Shown here: in pieces, positions 1-10,440 of the stretch | Position numbering within the stretch: position 1 is the stretch's first letter | Layout: the number at the start of each line of letters is the position of its first letter | Source of the DNA: Eublepharis macularius | Taxonomy: Eukaryota > Chordata > Lepidosauria > Squamata > Eublepharidae | Reading direction: 5' to 3' | Length of the DNA: 64,000 nucleotides | NCBI RefSeq assembly: GCF_028583425.1 | Contig: NC_072791.1 | Coordinates: forward strand, 40,245,368-40,309,367 | Position numbers and translations under genes: made by a program | Notes under the pieces: model-generated | What the model was told of the DNA's origin: nothing | Seen by the model: only the letters and a program-made list of their open reading frames with translations | Database searches by the model: none

Positions 1-1010
1 GCTGATTTTTCAGGTTGTCCAAGTCTGCAGTGTCTTTCATGTTCTTTTATTCTTGTCTGGATGCTACGCTTTGTGGTCCCGATGTAAACTTGTCCACAGC
101 TGCAGGGTATACGGTATACTCCTGCAGAGGTGAGGGGGTCTCTACTGTCTTTTGCTGATCGTAGCATCTGTTGTATTTTTCGGGTGGGTCTGAATACTGC
201 TTGAAGGTTATGCTTTTCCATAAGCTTTCCCATCTGATCAGTAATTCCTTTGATATATGGCAAAAACACTTTTCCTGTAGGAGACTGTTTTTCCTTGGTT
301 GTTTGATTCATCCTGGGTTTGATTGCTCTTCGGATTTCATTTCTGGAGTAGCCATTTGCCTGAAGTGCGTGGTTTAGATGATTAATTTCCTCATTGAGAA
401 AGTGCGGCTCACATATCCGTCTTGCACGATCCACTAATGTTTTCATTATGCCTCTTTTCTGTCGGGGGTGGTGATTGGAGTTTTTGTGTAAGTACCGATC
501 AGTGTGAGTTGGTTTCCTGTAGACCCTGTGACCTAACTGAAAGTTTGCTTTGCGGATGACCAAGGTATCCAGGAATGGGAGTTTTCCCTCGATTTCTTTC
601 TCCATTGTGAATTGTATGTTCAGGTGGATGTTGTTGAGATGATTCAAAAACCCCATCAATTCTTCCTCCCCATGACTCCAAATGATAAATGTATCATCCA
701 CAAACCGGAACCATACACTAGGTTTGTGGGGTGCTGATTCTAGAGCTGTTTTTTCAAAATGTTCCATGTAGAAGTTTGCTATAACTGGGCTGAGTGGGCT
801 CCCCATGGCCACCCCATCCATCTGTTCATAGAATTCGTTGTCCCATTGGAAGTAACTGGTTGTCAGACAATGGTGGAATAAGGCTGTTACATCCTCTGGG
901 AAAATCTGGTTAATAAGTGCAATAGTGTCTTTTACTGGAACCTTGGTAAACAGGGATACAACATCAAAACTGACAAGTATGTCTTGTGGATTGAGTTTCA
1001 GTACTCAGTC
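1..1010 (-). mobile_element. Penelope-like retroelement (PLE) fragment, RT and start of endonuclease, cut by window edge
   Basis: The minus strand encodes a reverse transcriptase of the Penelope-like class. Visible motifs in order are FDVVSLFTKVP, GVAMGSPLSPVIANFY and FVDDTFIIW (the YxDD-type catalytic motif). They are followed by a linker and the start of a GIY-YIG endonuclease with IPCSCGQVYIG and a conserved R..EH. The nucleotide sequence is nearly the reverse complement of the copy at 5605-6350, so both belong to one family. The element is broken and runs off the left edge. Its 5' end, near 1010, fades into unrelated sequence, which is the usual 5' truncation. PLEs copy RNA into chromosomal breaks with these two domains. 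This copy extends further into the RT than the 5074-6879 copy. Confidence 0.9.
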
Positions 1011-2084
1011 TTCCTCCTTAGTTTCAGTCTCAGCATTGCAGAAAGATTTAAGAAGAAATGGCTGTATAAACAAGAACACAAACCTGAGTGAAAAGCAAAA
1101 CCAAACAACAATTACTACAGGGAGGGGGGATTTGTGTTTTTGCTAGACTCTATACAATGGAGAGTTCCCTGGAGTTATTTTTGTTGTGGCCGTGGTCTTG
1201 GACTGTGCCTTGCTCCCAATATGTTATACGGGGACATTGTCTTTGTTTGTTACCTTACCCGTATCAGCCCTTTGTTGTTTTGCTGTTTTCCCAATATGTT
1301 CTGGGCTGTTAGGCCTGGCTGCACGCATGTCAGGGATATGTAACATATGGTTGCTTATGTCCTGCTTAGCAGATGTCTCAGGCACAAGGAAGAAAATGTT
1401 GATTTCCCCTCCCCCTTTTTTGACTGGTGAATTGCTGTTTATTAAAGACTTGTTTATTTCTTGCCAATAACTTCAGTAAACTTCGTAGAGAACCCGACTC
1501 AGCAAAATTTTGCAAGATTGAAGCAGCTCTTCTGCAGCTGAGGCAAAGCTTTGGAAGCCATTTCAATTTTATATCAAATTAAGCCCCCATCTGGTAATCT
1601 GAATGCAAGGCTGTTGCCAGAATTAGGCAGCACAAGACATTATTAATCAAAAGCCATGCTGTTGGCCTGTAAATGGAACACTCTACAGGACAAGGAGGGG
1701 GGGACTGCTGGCAGGGAAGAGAAAGAGAGAACGAGAGGACAGGTTCTCTCATGGGGCAGAATGAGTCCGCCATCTCAAGCAGCCAGTTTCAAAAAGGCAC
1801 CAAATGAGTAGTCGTTTAATTTATTATGACATCTTTACCTTGCGGGGATGGGAAGATTTTCTGTCTCAAGTGCCAACATATCTAGGGCTGGCCATAGATA
1901 ACCATTTCTGTCTGGAAGGAGAGAAGAAATTTTATTTGGACCTGAGGACTTGGCAACATTACTTTGTTGGAGGGAAACAACAACAACAAAAAGCAATGTG
2001 TGTCTGTTTCTCTCATGTACATTCACAAGGTCCCATCCACTTCCATTTTGCATGGGCTTCTTTTACAAAAGTTTTCTGTTGCTG
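1011..2084. other. Intergenic stretch, nothing recognised
   Basis: AT-rich to mixed sequence with only short, low-quality reading frames. I see no splice-flanked conserved peptide, TSD or TIR. The short pyrimidine runs near 1400-1440 are unremarkable. Confidence 0.5.
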
Positions 2085-2306
2085 CTAGAGTTTCCATCTC
2101 CAGCTTGTGAAATTCCTGAAGATTTGGGAGATGTGCCCAGGGAAGGCAGAGTTCGGGGAAGGGACAGAGCTCAACGGGGATGTGATGCATTAGAGTCTGT
2201 CCTCTGAAGCTGCCACTTTCTCCAGGGGATCTCATTTCTGCTGTCTGGAGATCAGTTGTAATTCTAGGAGAACTCCAGGCCTCTGCCTGCAGATGGGTAA
2301 CCCTAA
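2085..2306. mobile_element. Decayed hAT-like MITE of the TAGGGTTGCCA family
   Basis: This resembles the copies at 14405-14622 and 18231-18463: a divergent left end, an internal segment around 2215-2280 (CTCCAGGGGATCTC, then TCTGGAGATCAGTTGTAATT) and a right end reading GGGTAACCCTA. It is non-autonomous, with no coding capacity. Divergence from the better copies suggests considerable age. Confidence 0.6.
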
Positions 2307-3856
2307 CTAGACATGGGCACAAACAGCAATACGAATGGGAAAAACCCACAAACAGTCCATTTGTCTGTTCACGAACGGGCCATTCGTGAGTCCCCGTTCC
2401 AAAGTTATCTAACACGATAACTTATATGTAGGCAGCTTGGCAGAATGTTGGACAAGTGACAGTTGAAAAGTCCATCGACAGCAGTCAGAGAGCCAAGCTG
2501 CAAGACCAGGATGCCTACATTTCCCATCAAAACTTAAGGGAAGCTGACAAGTGTCCAACCTATGTCATTCATCACTTTTAGCTTGGCCCTAACTCTCATT
2601 GGCTCAGCATTCCACCTGCTCCTATTGTTTCTCAAGAGAGGCAGAGCTGAAGCCAGTCCTGTCCATCACACGCCCTTCCTTCTAGACATTGTGAAAGGCA
2701 GTTTCACATGGGAGCAGATGGTCTTTCCAATACCCTGGTCCCAGTCCATTTATAACTGTATGTATTAGAAGAAAATCTTTGACGTATCCCTGATAGCCAA
2801 TGAAGATCTTAATGTTCTTTGAACACTCAAAAGCACTGTATAAATTCTATGTATTATTACTATATTTATACCCTGATCATTAAAGGAAAGTATAGTTCTT
2901 AGAATTGAAATTTCAATGCTACTATTACTTCAAAGACTTTCTAAAGTAGTTACACAGAGAAATGTCTATATTGGATATAAAAAGTAATGGTGATGAGAAA
3001 CCCTTAAAACATCTGGGATTAATGTAGGAGAAGAAGATACAAAAATCATGGCTTTTTATAACTATCCAAGGGGAGAAAAGCAGAAGCTAATATTTTTTTT
3101 AAGCTTCTGTTATAGTTATTGCATATTCTAATGTCATTGTAGTGTCTGAGGTGGTGACTTTGGGACAGGAAGAGAAAGAATTGTTAATATCTGGACTCAG
3201 TGCTTGCATTTTCCAGGGAGGAAAAAAAATGTGTTTTGGCAGGAGGTTTAATCGAAAATGGGAACAGAAGCTAAGAAGAAGCTTCAAGCTACTTGTTTGT
3301 TTTAGTCCCAGAAATGCTGATAAGTTTGTAGAAGGCCATATTGAGCAACTAACAATTTTTTTAAAGAAAAAAATTAAACATCAAATTTACACCCAGTCTA
3401 GCAAGGGGACATACAGGCTTGGAAGCACACTTCAGAACACACATTCCTAGTGAGATAAAGTACTGTGCAGAAAAAGGGGAGTACTTATTGTCCAGTCGAG
3501 AAACTGGGGATATGTTCTGCACATAGCTCAGATCAGAAAATTAGCAATAGCAGAAGACATCTGGCCAGATTAGATTCCCTGACCAACTGCCTGGTTCTTT
3601 TGGCAACTATCAGATTAGGGTATACATGGGGCTGGATCAGGGCCTTAGTCTTTCCTCAGTGATGGTTAGATCTCTCTGTACATGCTAGTATTAACAATTT
3701 GTTCTAAACAAAGCTCCAGGTACGTGAAGCTATCGTCATCCTCATAGCTGTTCAGTTTCTGTCTGATCTGCAGCTGCTCAAAAGATCCCGAACAGAAAAG
3801 TTTGCGATTCTCAGACAAACAAAAATGTTATTTAAAAGGTTGCCCATTTGTGTAAC
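2307..3856. other. Intergenic stretch with minor repeat debris
   Basis: Positions 2310-2425 contain gaacggg/cattcgtg-type sequence, possibly a short interspersed repeat. The rest is AT-rich with no coding signal. Its last 13 bases (3844-3856) are the left target-site duplication of the element at 3857-4437. Confidence 0.4.
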
Positions 3857-4437
3857 CGTGCCAAAGAACACAGATGAGCAATGCTACAATGCACTAAGTT
3901 ATTCACACAATGTTCACAAAAATATTTTATGTGTAAACTTGAGAATAATGTACAAAAGTGAAATACAAAATGTGAAATTCTAAAGCATCATCACTGTAGT
4001 ATCGTCACAATAAATCAAACACAGCAAGATATTACAACACTGAGTAGCGTGTGTATCCTCAAAAAGGGAATGATCCCTTTTTAGTGGAGAAGATAGTGGA
4101 GAGGAGCTGGAAGACTGGGAGGAGAAGATGGAATATGCAGGTGGAGAAAAGCAACCAGGAGTCCCCGACAGGGGACCTCCACGCCCGACAAGCTTCCGGA
4201 TATTTCAAGCTTGTTTCATGAGCACTTCTTCGCGGGGCGTTATTTCTCCTACCACGATGTTAATTCTCCGACTCTCCCACAAATTCTTTCACGTGCTGAG
4301 TCTCTGCGCACTTCTCAAGTTTACACATAAAATATTTTTGTGAACATTGTGTGAATAACTTAGTGCATTGTAGCATTGCTCATCTGTGTTCTTTGGCATT
4401 TTTGGGTTGGTGAGCATTTTGATAGCCTGATTTGGGT
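3857..4437. mobile_element. Short element with a perfect 87-bp inverted repeat and 13-bp TSD (possible PLE relative)
   Basis: The left arm 3859-3945 is the exact reverse complement of the right arm 4312-4398. The whole unit is flanked by an identical 13-bp duplication (3844-3856 and 4438-4450). The 366-bp centre holds no credible gene. Beyond the right arm the element has about 39 more bases than on the left. The geometry (inverted arms, a 12-13 bp TSD, one longer end) matches the PLE insertions elsewhere in the window, although the sequence differs. An inverted-repeat DNA transposon is the alternative, but a 13-bp TSD is unusual for one. Perfect arms imply recent insertion or gene conversion. 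Confidence 0.7.
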
Positions 4438-4454
4438 CCATTTGTGTAACAGAG

Positions 4455-5060
4455 CAGCTGCATGCAGAAGGTCCTTCCTGGGTTCAATCTCTGGTATCTC
4501 CACTTAAAAGCATTTGGTAATAGGTGGATGTGAAAATCCTCTAACTAAGGCTGGCAGGTCCCCCCAGAATTTTAGCCCACTTTCTGCTTTGTGCACTGGA
4601 TTACGTGCTACCAACTAACGCAGCTGGCAAAGTCCCTTTCCCCGCCCCCCCTTCTTTCTCCAATCCCCCCCCCAGCCTTCAGATGCTGAAACACTGGCCT
4701 TTCCTTCTGTTAGTTGCTTGTGGTTTCATCATCTCTCATTGCCTAATTCAATGCACAGAGTTTGGGAAATTTTCTCACTGTTGCTCACAAGTTTTTTCTT
4801 CCAGAGGGATTTTGCATTCTTTTGATGATTTCTCTCTCTCTCTGAACTGTGTATTTTTAGCTGTTTTAGACTGCACTACTGCTTTGTAATTTATCTTTTT
4901 TAAGTTGGTATCTGCCGAATCTTTGAATTTACATTAAAGATTTTTTTAAAAAAATCCTCTGCCTAAGGCCCAGGAGAACAGCTTAACCATAATAGACCAA
5001 GGGTCTGACACAGTATAAGGCGGCTTTATGCATTCCTTTGAGGGAGAGTGAAATAAAAAC
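4455..5060 (+). mobile_element. tRNA-type SINE split by a later poly(A) retroposon
   Basis: The SINE body (GGGTTCAATCTC at about 4480, then a run ending near 4551) resumes at about 4951 and ends with the common reptile motif AAGGGTCTGACACAGTATAAGGC written in part here (GGTCTGACACAGTATAAG, about 5009-5026). The two halves share a 19-bp duplication with two mismatches (4533-4551 and 4951-4969), which brackets the inserted piece. Confidence 0.6.
4552..4950 (+). mobile_element. Retroposed sequence with ATTAAA signal and A-rich tail, inside a SINE
   Basis: About 400 bp between two 19-bp near-identical direct repeats. It ends with ATTAAAG followed by a T/A-rich tail running into the right TSD, as expected for target-primed insertion of a polyadenylated RNA. 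I do not recognise the source; it could be a truncated LINE 3' end or a processed-RNA fragment. No conserved reading frame is visible. Confidence 0.5.
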
Positions 5061-5604
5061 GTACTAGAGTTCTATGTATTGTCGAAGGCTTTCACGGCCG
5101 GAGAACAATGGTTGTTGGGGGTTTTCCGGGCTGTATTGCCGTGGTCTTGGCATTGTAGTTCCTGACGTTTCGCCAGCAGCTGTGGCTGGCATCTTCAGAG
5201 GTGTAGCACCAAAAGACAGAGATCTCTCAGTGTCACAGTGTGGAAAAGATGTAGGTCATTTGTATCTACTCAGCAGGGGTGGGGTTGAGCTGAGTCATTC
5301 TGTAAGAGTTTCCCAGGGTGTGGAATGCTAATGGCGGGAGGCTTCACTGTATCCTGAGGAGGTTCTTTTGCATATGGATTGGTGCTTGATGTGCTAATCT
5401 TCTCTGCAGGGCTATTGTCGGGTGTGGAGTGTTTTGTTGGCCTGGTGTTTTTCAGAACTGGAGCCCATGCTCTGTTCATTCTTAAGGTTTCTTCTTTCCT
5501 GTTGAAGTTTTGCTTATGCTTGTGAATTTCAATGGCTTCCCTGTGCAGTCTGACAAAGTAGTTGGAAGTGTTGTCCAGTATTTTGGTGTCCTGGAATACA
5601 GCTC

Positions 5605-6716
5605 TAGAATCAGCACCCCACAAACCCAGTGTATGGTTCCGGTTTGTGGATGATACATTCATCATTTGGAGCCATGGGGAGGAAGAATTGAGGGAGTTTT
5701 TGAATCATCTCAACAACATCCACCTGAACATACAATTCACAATGGAGAAAGAAAGTGAGGGAAAACTCTCATTCCTGGATACCTTGGTCATCCGCAAAGC
5801 AAACTTTCAGTTAGGTCACAAGGTCTACAGGAAACCAACTCACACTGATCGGTACTTACACAAAAACTCCAATCACCACCCCCGACAGAAAAGAGGCATA
5901 ATGAAAACATTAGTGGATCGTGCAAGACGGATATGTGAGCCGCGCTTTCTCAATGAGGAAATTAATCATCTAAACCACGCACTTCAGGCAAATGGCTACT
6001 CCAGAAATGAAATCCGAAGAGCAATCAAACCCAGGATGAATCAAACAACCAAGGAAAAACAGTCACCTACAGGAAAAGTGTTTTTGCCATATATCAAAGG
6101 AATTACTGATCAGATGGGAAAGCTTATGGAAAAGCATAACCTTCAAGCAGTATTCAGACCCACCCGAAAAATACAACAGATGCTACGATCAGCAAAAGAC
6201 AGCAGAGACCCCCTCACCTCTGCAGGAGTATACCGTATACCCTGCAGCTGTGGACAAGTTTACATCGGGACCACAAAGCGTAGCATCCAGACAAGAATAA
6301 AAGAACATGAAAGACACTGCAGACTTGGACAGCCTGAAAAATCAGCAGTGGCTGAACATAGCCTAACTCAAACAGGGCACAGTATCTTATTCCAGGACAC
6401 CAAAATACTGGACAACACTTCCAACTACTTTGTCAGACTGCACAGGGAAGCCATTGAAATTCACAAGCATAAGCAAAACTTCAACAGGAAAGAAGAAACC
6501 TTAAGAATGAACAGAGCATGGGCTCCAGTTCTGAAAAACACCAGGCCAACAAAACACTCCACACCCGACAATAGCCCTGCAGAGAAGATTAGCACATCAA
6601 GCACCAATCCATATGCAAAAGAACCTCCTCAGGATACAGTGAAGCCTCCCGCCATTAGCATTCCACACTCTGGGAAACTCTTACAGAATGACTCAGCTCA
6701 ACCCCACCCCTCCTGA
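5605..6716 (+). CDS. PLE reverse transcriptase (C-terminal part) plus GIY-YIG endonuclease, open frame
   Basis: A continuous frame of about 370 codons ends in TGA at 6714-6716. From the N-terminal side it shows the RT catalytic motif FRFVDDTFIIW (about 5638-5670), then the thumb region with KLSFLDTLV and KPTHTDRYLHKNSNHHP. A basic linker follows, then the GIY-YIG endonuclease with AGVYRIPCSCGQVYIGTTKR (about 6222-6281) and the R-x-x-EH motif. A lysine-rich tail completes it. This RT-then-GIY-YIG order is diagnostic for Penelope-like elements. The RT fingers and palm start are missing, so the protein would be inactive. The ATG at 5562 lies in the inverted arm and is unlikely to be a natural start. 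Confidence 0.88.
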
Positions 6717-6784
6717 GTAGATACAAATGACCTACATCTTTTCCACACTGTGACACTGAGAGATCTCTGTCTTTTGGTGCTACA

Positions 6785-6825
6785 CCTCTGAAGATGCCAG
6801 CCACAGCTGCTGGCGAAACGTCAGG
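6785..6825 (+). ncRNA. Hammerhead-ribozyme-like motif in the PLE 3' region
   Basis: The core CTGAAGA (6788-6794) fits the CUGANGA consensus. Stem II pairs GCCAGC (6796-6801) with GCTGGC (6809-6814), and GAAACGTC (6815-6822) supplies the second core strand with a minimal stem III. Stem I is begun by CCT (6785-6787) against AGG (6823-6825). One extra base follows CUGAAGA, so the core is not perfectly canonical. Hammerheads with tiny stem III are reported in PLE pseudo-LTRs. The same motif occurs on the minus strand at 5161-5201, 54809-54849 and 61306-61346. Confidence 0.65.
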
Positions 6826-6892
6826 AACTACAATGCCAAGACCATGGCAATACAGCCCGGAAAACCCCCAACAACCATCGTACTAGAGTTCT

Positions 6893-8285
6893 CTGTTTCT
6901 AAACCATTGCAAGACCTCTTAAAAACATTATTTCCCTCCCCCACCCCAAGAAACAAAATGAGCACTCCTCAGTGCAGCCCACCCATTTGCAAGTCATGGC
7001 ATAGAGCTGGCTTGCAGATCAGTCTGTTGGGGAAGCCGCCATGACTGAGACCAGTGCACATGTGGGCAATCCAATTCATTTACTTCCTTTTGCTTTTCTC
7101 AATGCATGCTCAAGGCAGGCAACTGCTGAAATTGTTATCTAATGTCCATAACACTTAAAACATACATCTTTTTTAAAAAAAATTGATCGTAAAATTATAG
7201 GGCAGTAAACAAATTGTTTCAGAATTCCCCCAGAGAAGTCCTACAGTGTCTCCAGAAAAGATCTTGAAAAGCTGGATCCAGGAATTACACAGTGCAATCT
7301 TCTGCCAAAAAATCAGTAGCTAACTTTGGAAAATATGTCATTTGGTAACTTACAGTCAAGAAACTTTCTGGCAGAGCTAAGACCCAACACACAATGGGTC
7401 TATTTAAAAATCAGCTCTCACATTTATTTTATTTTGCTTTTTTAAAAAAAAATATGTTGTGTTTAAAAACTGAAGCAATGAATAGTGCTGGTACACTGGT
7501 TCTTAAGGCAGCCCTTCTGTTGAGCTAGAGCCAAAGGTTTTCAGCTACACAGAGGAATTTTACTATTAATACTGCAATGCCATCTAGTGGGGAAAGTATA
7601 GCTTAAGCTTTTACGAGTGAGATTAGGGGACTTCAGGAATGAACCATATGATTTTTGTGATGGACTGAGCATTCTAAGAGATACTTTTCTCATTATATCA
7701 TTTTAGATGTATACCTAAAAACATTTGTAAATGTCTTTAACACATTATGGACATCATGACAGTAACATTCACCTGTCTTGCAGGACTGTTTAAGGGGACC
7801 CAATAACTTAATGCTTGTAAAGTACTTTAAACACTTCCTAAGTTATATGTTAAGCTAAGTATTAGTAGTAGTATTATCCAGATTTCAAAACATTAGCTAT
7901 GTTAAAGCAGAATTACAGGTCACAAGGAACACGGGGCTCGTGGAGAAAATGGCAGCTTCCTATTGAGTTCTACCCTTCCCTTCTGTTAGCATTCTTCATC
8001 TTCACCTGTGGCAGCAGCCAATAGAAAAGAGGAAGAGAAATACATTCCAATGGAAACAAGATACAAAATAAATTGAACCAGAACTAACTGATGGGGAAGG
8101 GGAAAACTTGATACCAAGCTGCCATTTTCAGCGACAGCCCTGCGTTCTTCATAAAGGGCAATACAACCTGGGTCTTGCATAGCAGAAAAACAAAAAAACG
8201 GAAAGGATATCATGTCAACTTAAATACTAAACTTTTGGGGGACATGGACTTTTGTTGGCAACCATCTGTTTTGAAGGGAACCTGC
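6893..8285. other. AT-rich intergenic stretch, nothing recognised
   Basis: Homopolymer A/T runs (about 7165-7190 and 7440-7455) are the only low-complexity signals. I found no conserved peptide, TIR pair or RNA gene. Confidence 0.5.
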
Positions 8286-8287
8286 AT

Positions 8288-8465
8288 GATGAGGTGATCA
8301 GAATCTCAGACTAGGATCTGAGAGATTCAGGCCATGAAACTCACTGGGTGATCTTGGGCTGGTCACTCTCTCTCTCAACCCAAGCTACTTTATGGGGTTA
8401 TTGGGAAGATAAAGTGACCTGCCCTGAGATCCTTAGAAGAATGGTGTGAAATACATGCCAGAAAT
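8288..8465 (+). mobile_element. Old tRNA/MIR-like SINE
   Basis: It contains the conserved core CTGGGTGATCTTGGGCTGG followed by GTCACTCTCTCTC, and then the TTATGGGGTTATTGGGAAGA-type end typical of the squamate MIR/CORE-like SINE (compare 9883-10132 on the opposite strand). The tRNA-related head is decayed. Confidence 0.6.
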
Positions 8466-8469
8466 ATAG

Positions 8470-9700
8470 GTCTAATGGTACATACATAGGCACCATTGTG
8501 CTAACTCTTTTAGGTGCTCCAGAGCTTTCTGATTCAGTATACTCTTATCTTGTGATCAACCAGCACAGCATGATGGAGACAGCCATCCCCTGTTATTTAT
8601 TCGCAGCATCCAATATACCAAAATTCTACCTCGAAATATGAAGTTTCTGTTTTAAGCTTTTAGGGCTAACAAGATAAAGACGACTGGAGCACTTGGACAG
8701 TTCAAAATGCTATAAAAGCCAAGTAATAAATATTGATAGAGATAGGTCACTTAGGTGCAACTCTGTATTTGAATCCTGTTGGCTGTTTCTGTGAGACACC
8801 CCGGCATGAATCCCAGCATGGCTGAACCGTGGGTGGTAGCTACAAAATCCAATCTCTTTGTATAGGAAGATGGGTCGTACAGATGATAAGCATTTTCTTT
8901 TAAATCAGCGAAGTTGTTCGTTATACAGAACAAGAATAAATGAGGCAAAAGCGAGGCTCCCAGACTCTTTGCAATGATGGCCATCCCAATTATATCCCAC
9001 CCTGCTGGTGCTCTGTTTAATCTCAGAGAGGTTATTCTTCAGAGTGACCCTGCAGACCGCTGGAATCCTCAGAGGGGCTCCTCCTTTTCTCTTCTTCTTT
9101 GAAAAGGCACTTAAAAGAAGAATACGTCCCCTGCTCCAGAGCAAACTTCCCGATCTGCACACAGCTTCTGCTTGCACCATCCCCTCTCCAGTACTACAGA
9201 AAACCAATGCCATGTTCAGGTTCGATAGACTGGCAATCTGTCTGCAGTACCGACTGTTTGGGATTGATTGAAAGAAGCATTTCCAACCCAGCAAATCATC
9301 ATTTGTTTGTTCCCTTTCTTGGGAGTCAGACTCGAATCCTCACAGCTGCACACATTTACTGGGCTGCCAATTTTCAGGGTATTCAGGAAATTGGATCAGG
9401 ATAATGGGGGAATGCCAAAGGGGTTAGTGGAGCATCTGTGCTCACTTCTGTACCTTTCCTGTTCCATGGTCTCGAAATACAATGGGACAATAGAGTTCAA
9501 CAGCTGTGGGATCAACACATTTAGAGATCCCTACAGCAAAATGTGCAGGGGCTTTTTAGTATTCCATCATAAATTTTCACTTTCTCACTACACTGTTGAT
9601 CTTTCCCTTCTTTCCTCATGGTGGCTGGTGCAGCCCTCTTGTTTTACTATCCAAATATAATGGGACAATAAAGTGATTTGATTGTGTGGACCAGGACTTT
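8470..9700. other. Intergenic stretch, nothing recognised
   Basis: There are mixed reading frames on both strands (for example about 8905-9294 minus), but none resembles a known domain and none has codon or splice support. A partial copy of the AGTGCAATCCTAAGCAGAG MITE begins at about 9702. Confidence 0.45.
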
Positions 9701-9882
9701 GCAGTGCAATCCTAAGCAGAGCTACACCCTTCTAAGGATATTAGAGTCAATCAGCTTATAGCAATAGCAATAGCAATAACAATAACAATGATACTTAGGT
9801 CTCTGGCGGAAACTTGTATCAGCTCAGCAAGGCCAATGATAATGTGATCTTCATTATTGACTGTATTGCATGTAATTTGAAT

Positions 9883-10132
9883 AATAATGATGATGTTTGA
9901 TTTATATACCATCCTTCAGGACAACTTAATGCCCATTCAGAATGGTTTACAAAGTGTGTTGTTATTATCCCCACAACAATCACCCTGTGAGTTGGGTGGG
10001 GCTGAGAGAGCTCCTAGAAGCTGTGACTAGCCCAAGGTCACCCAGCTGGCTTCAAGTGGAGGAGTGGGGAATCAAACCTAGTTCTCCAGATTAGAGTCCT
10101 GCCACTCTTAACCACTACACCAAGGTGGCTCC
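9883..10132 (-). mobile_element. tRNA-derived MIR/CORE-like SINE
   Basis: Read on the minus strand, it has a tRNA-like head (A-box region in the AGAGTGGCAGGACTCTAATC segment; B box GGTTTGATTCC, the reverse of 10072-10082). The core TGACCTTGGGCTAGTCACAG follows, then a 3' part with GGGATAATAAC and an ATT-rich tail. The tail merges with simple CAATAA repeats at about 9762-9790. A near-identical family member is at 53246-53495. Confidence 0.8.
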
Positions 10133-10440
10133 ATTAGAAGGGTATAACTGTGCTTTGTATTGCTGTCCTGTGGCCTGGGCAGGATGAAGCAGGTTTGCTA
10201 ACTGAAAATGATTTCCCCATCCTGAGCTTTCAAAGAGGAAATAATTGGAAATAACAGAAACAAAACAAGCAAATTGACATGACATATTAAATGATGTAGA
10301 GAAACTATCCAGTAGGAACATAATTACAGCAAAAGATAGTGCTCAGTAGTATAGTCAACAGTCCCTTTCCCTTTACCAACACATCTCTCTGAATCGTTTC
10401 CTTATAGCAATGTCCTACTACCTGTGTAAAAAGCCTTTCT

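Larger units (their letters stand above)
5074..6879 (+). mobile_element. Young Penelope-like element with inverted terminal arms
   Basis: The element is flanked by a perfect 13-bp TSD (5061-5073 and 6880-6892). Its left part, about 5108-5598, is a near-identical reverse complement of its right part, about 6391-6878, so the RT-endonuclease frame sits between two inverted arms of about 490 bp. PLEs are known for such tandem or inverted pseudo-LTR arrangements, produced when the copied strand turns back during insertion. The 5' part of the RT is absent, so this is a partial copy that could not move by itself. Near identity of the arms and a perfect TSD indicate recent insertion. It lies just downstream of the SINE at 4455-5060. 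Confidence 0.92.

Noticed and set aside
5270-5665. 131-codon minus-strand frame
   Set aside because: It is the tail of the PLE protein read in the inverted left arm, not a separate gene.
10072-10130. tRNA gene
   Set aside because: Box-like sequences belong to a SINE head; no cloverleaf with acceptor stem can be formed from the sequence as read.
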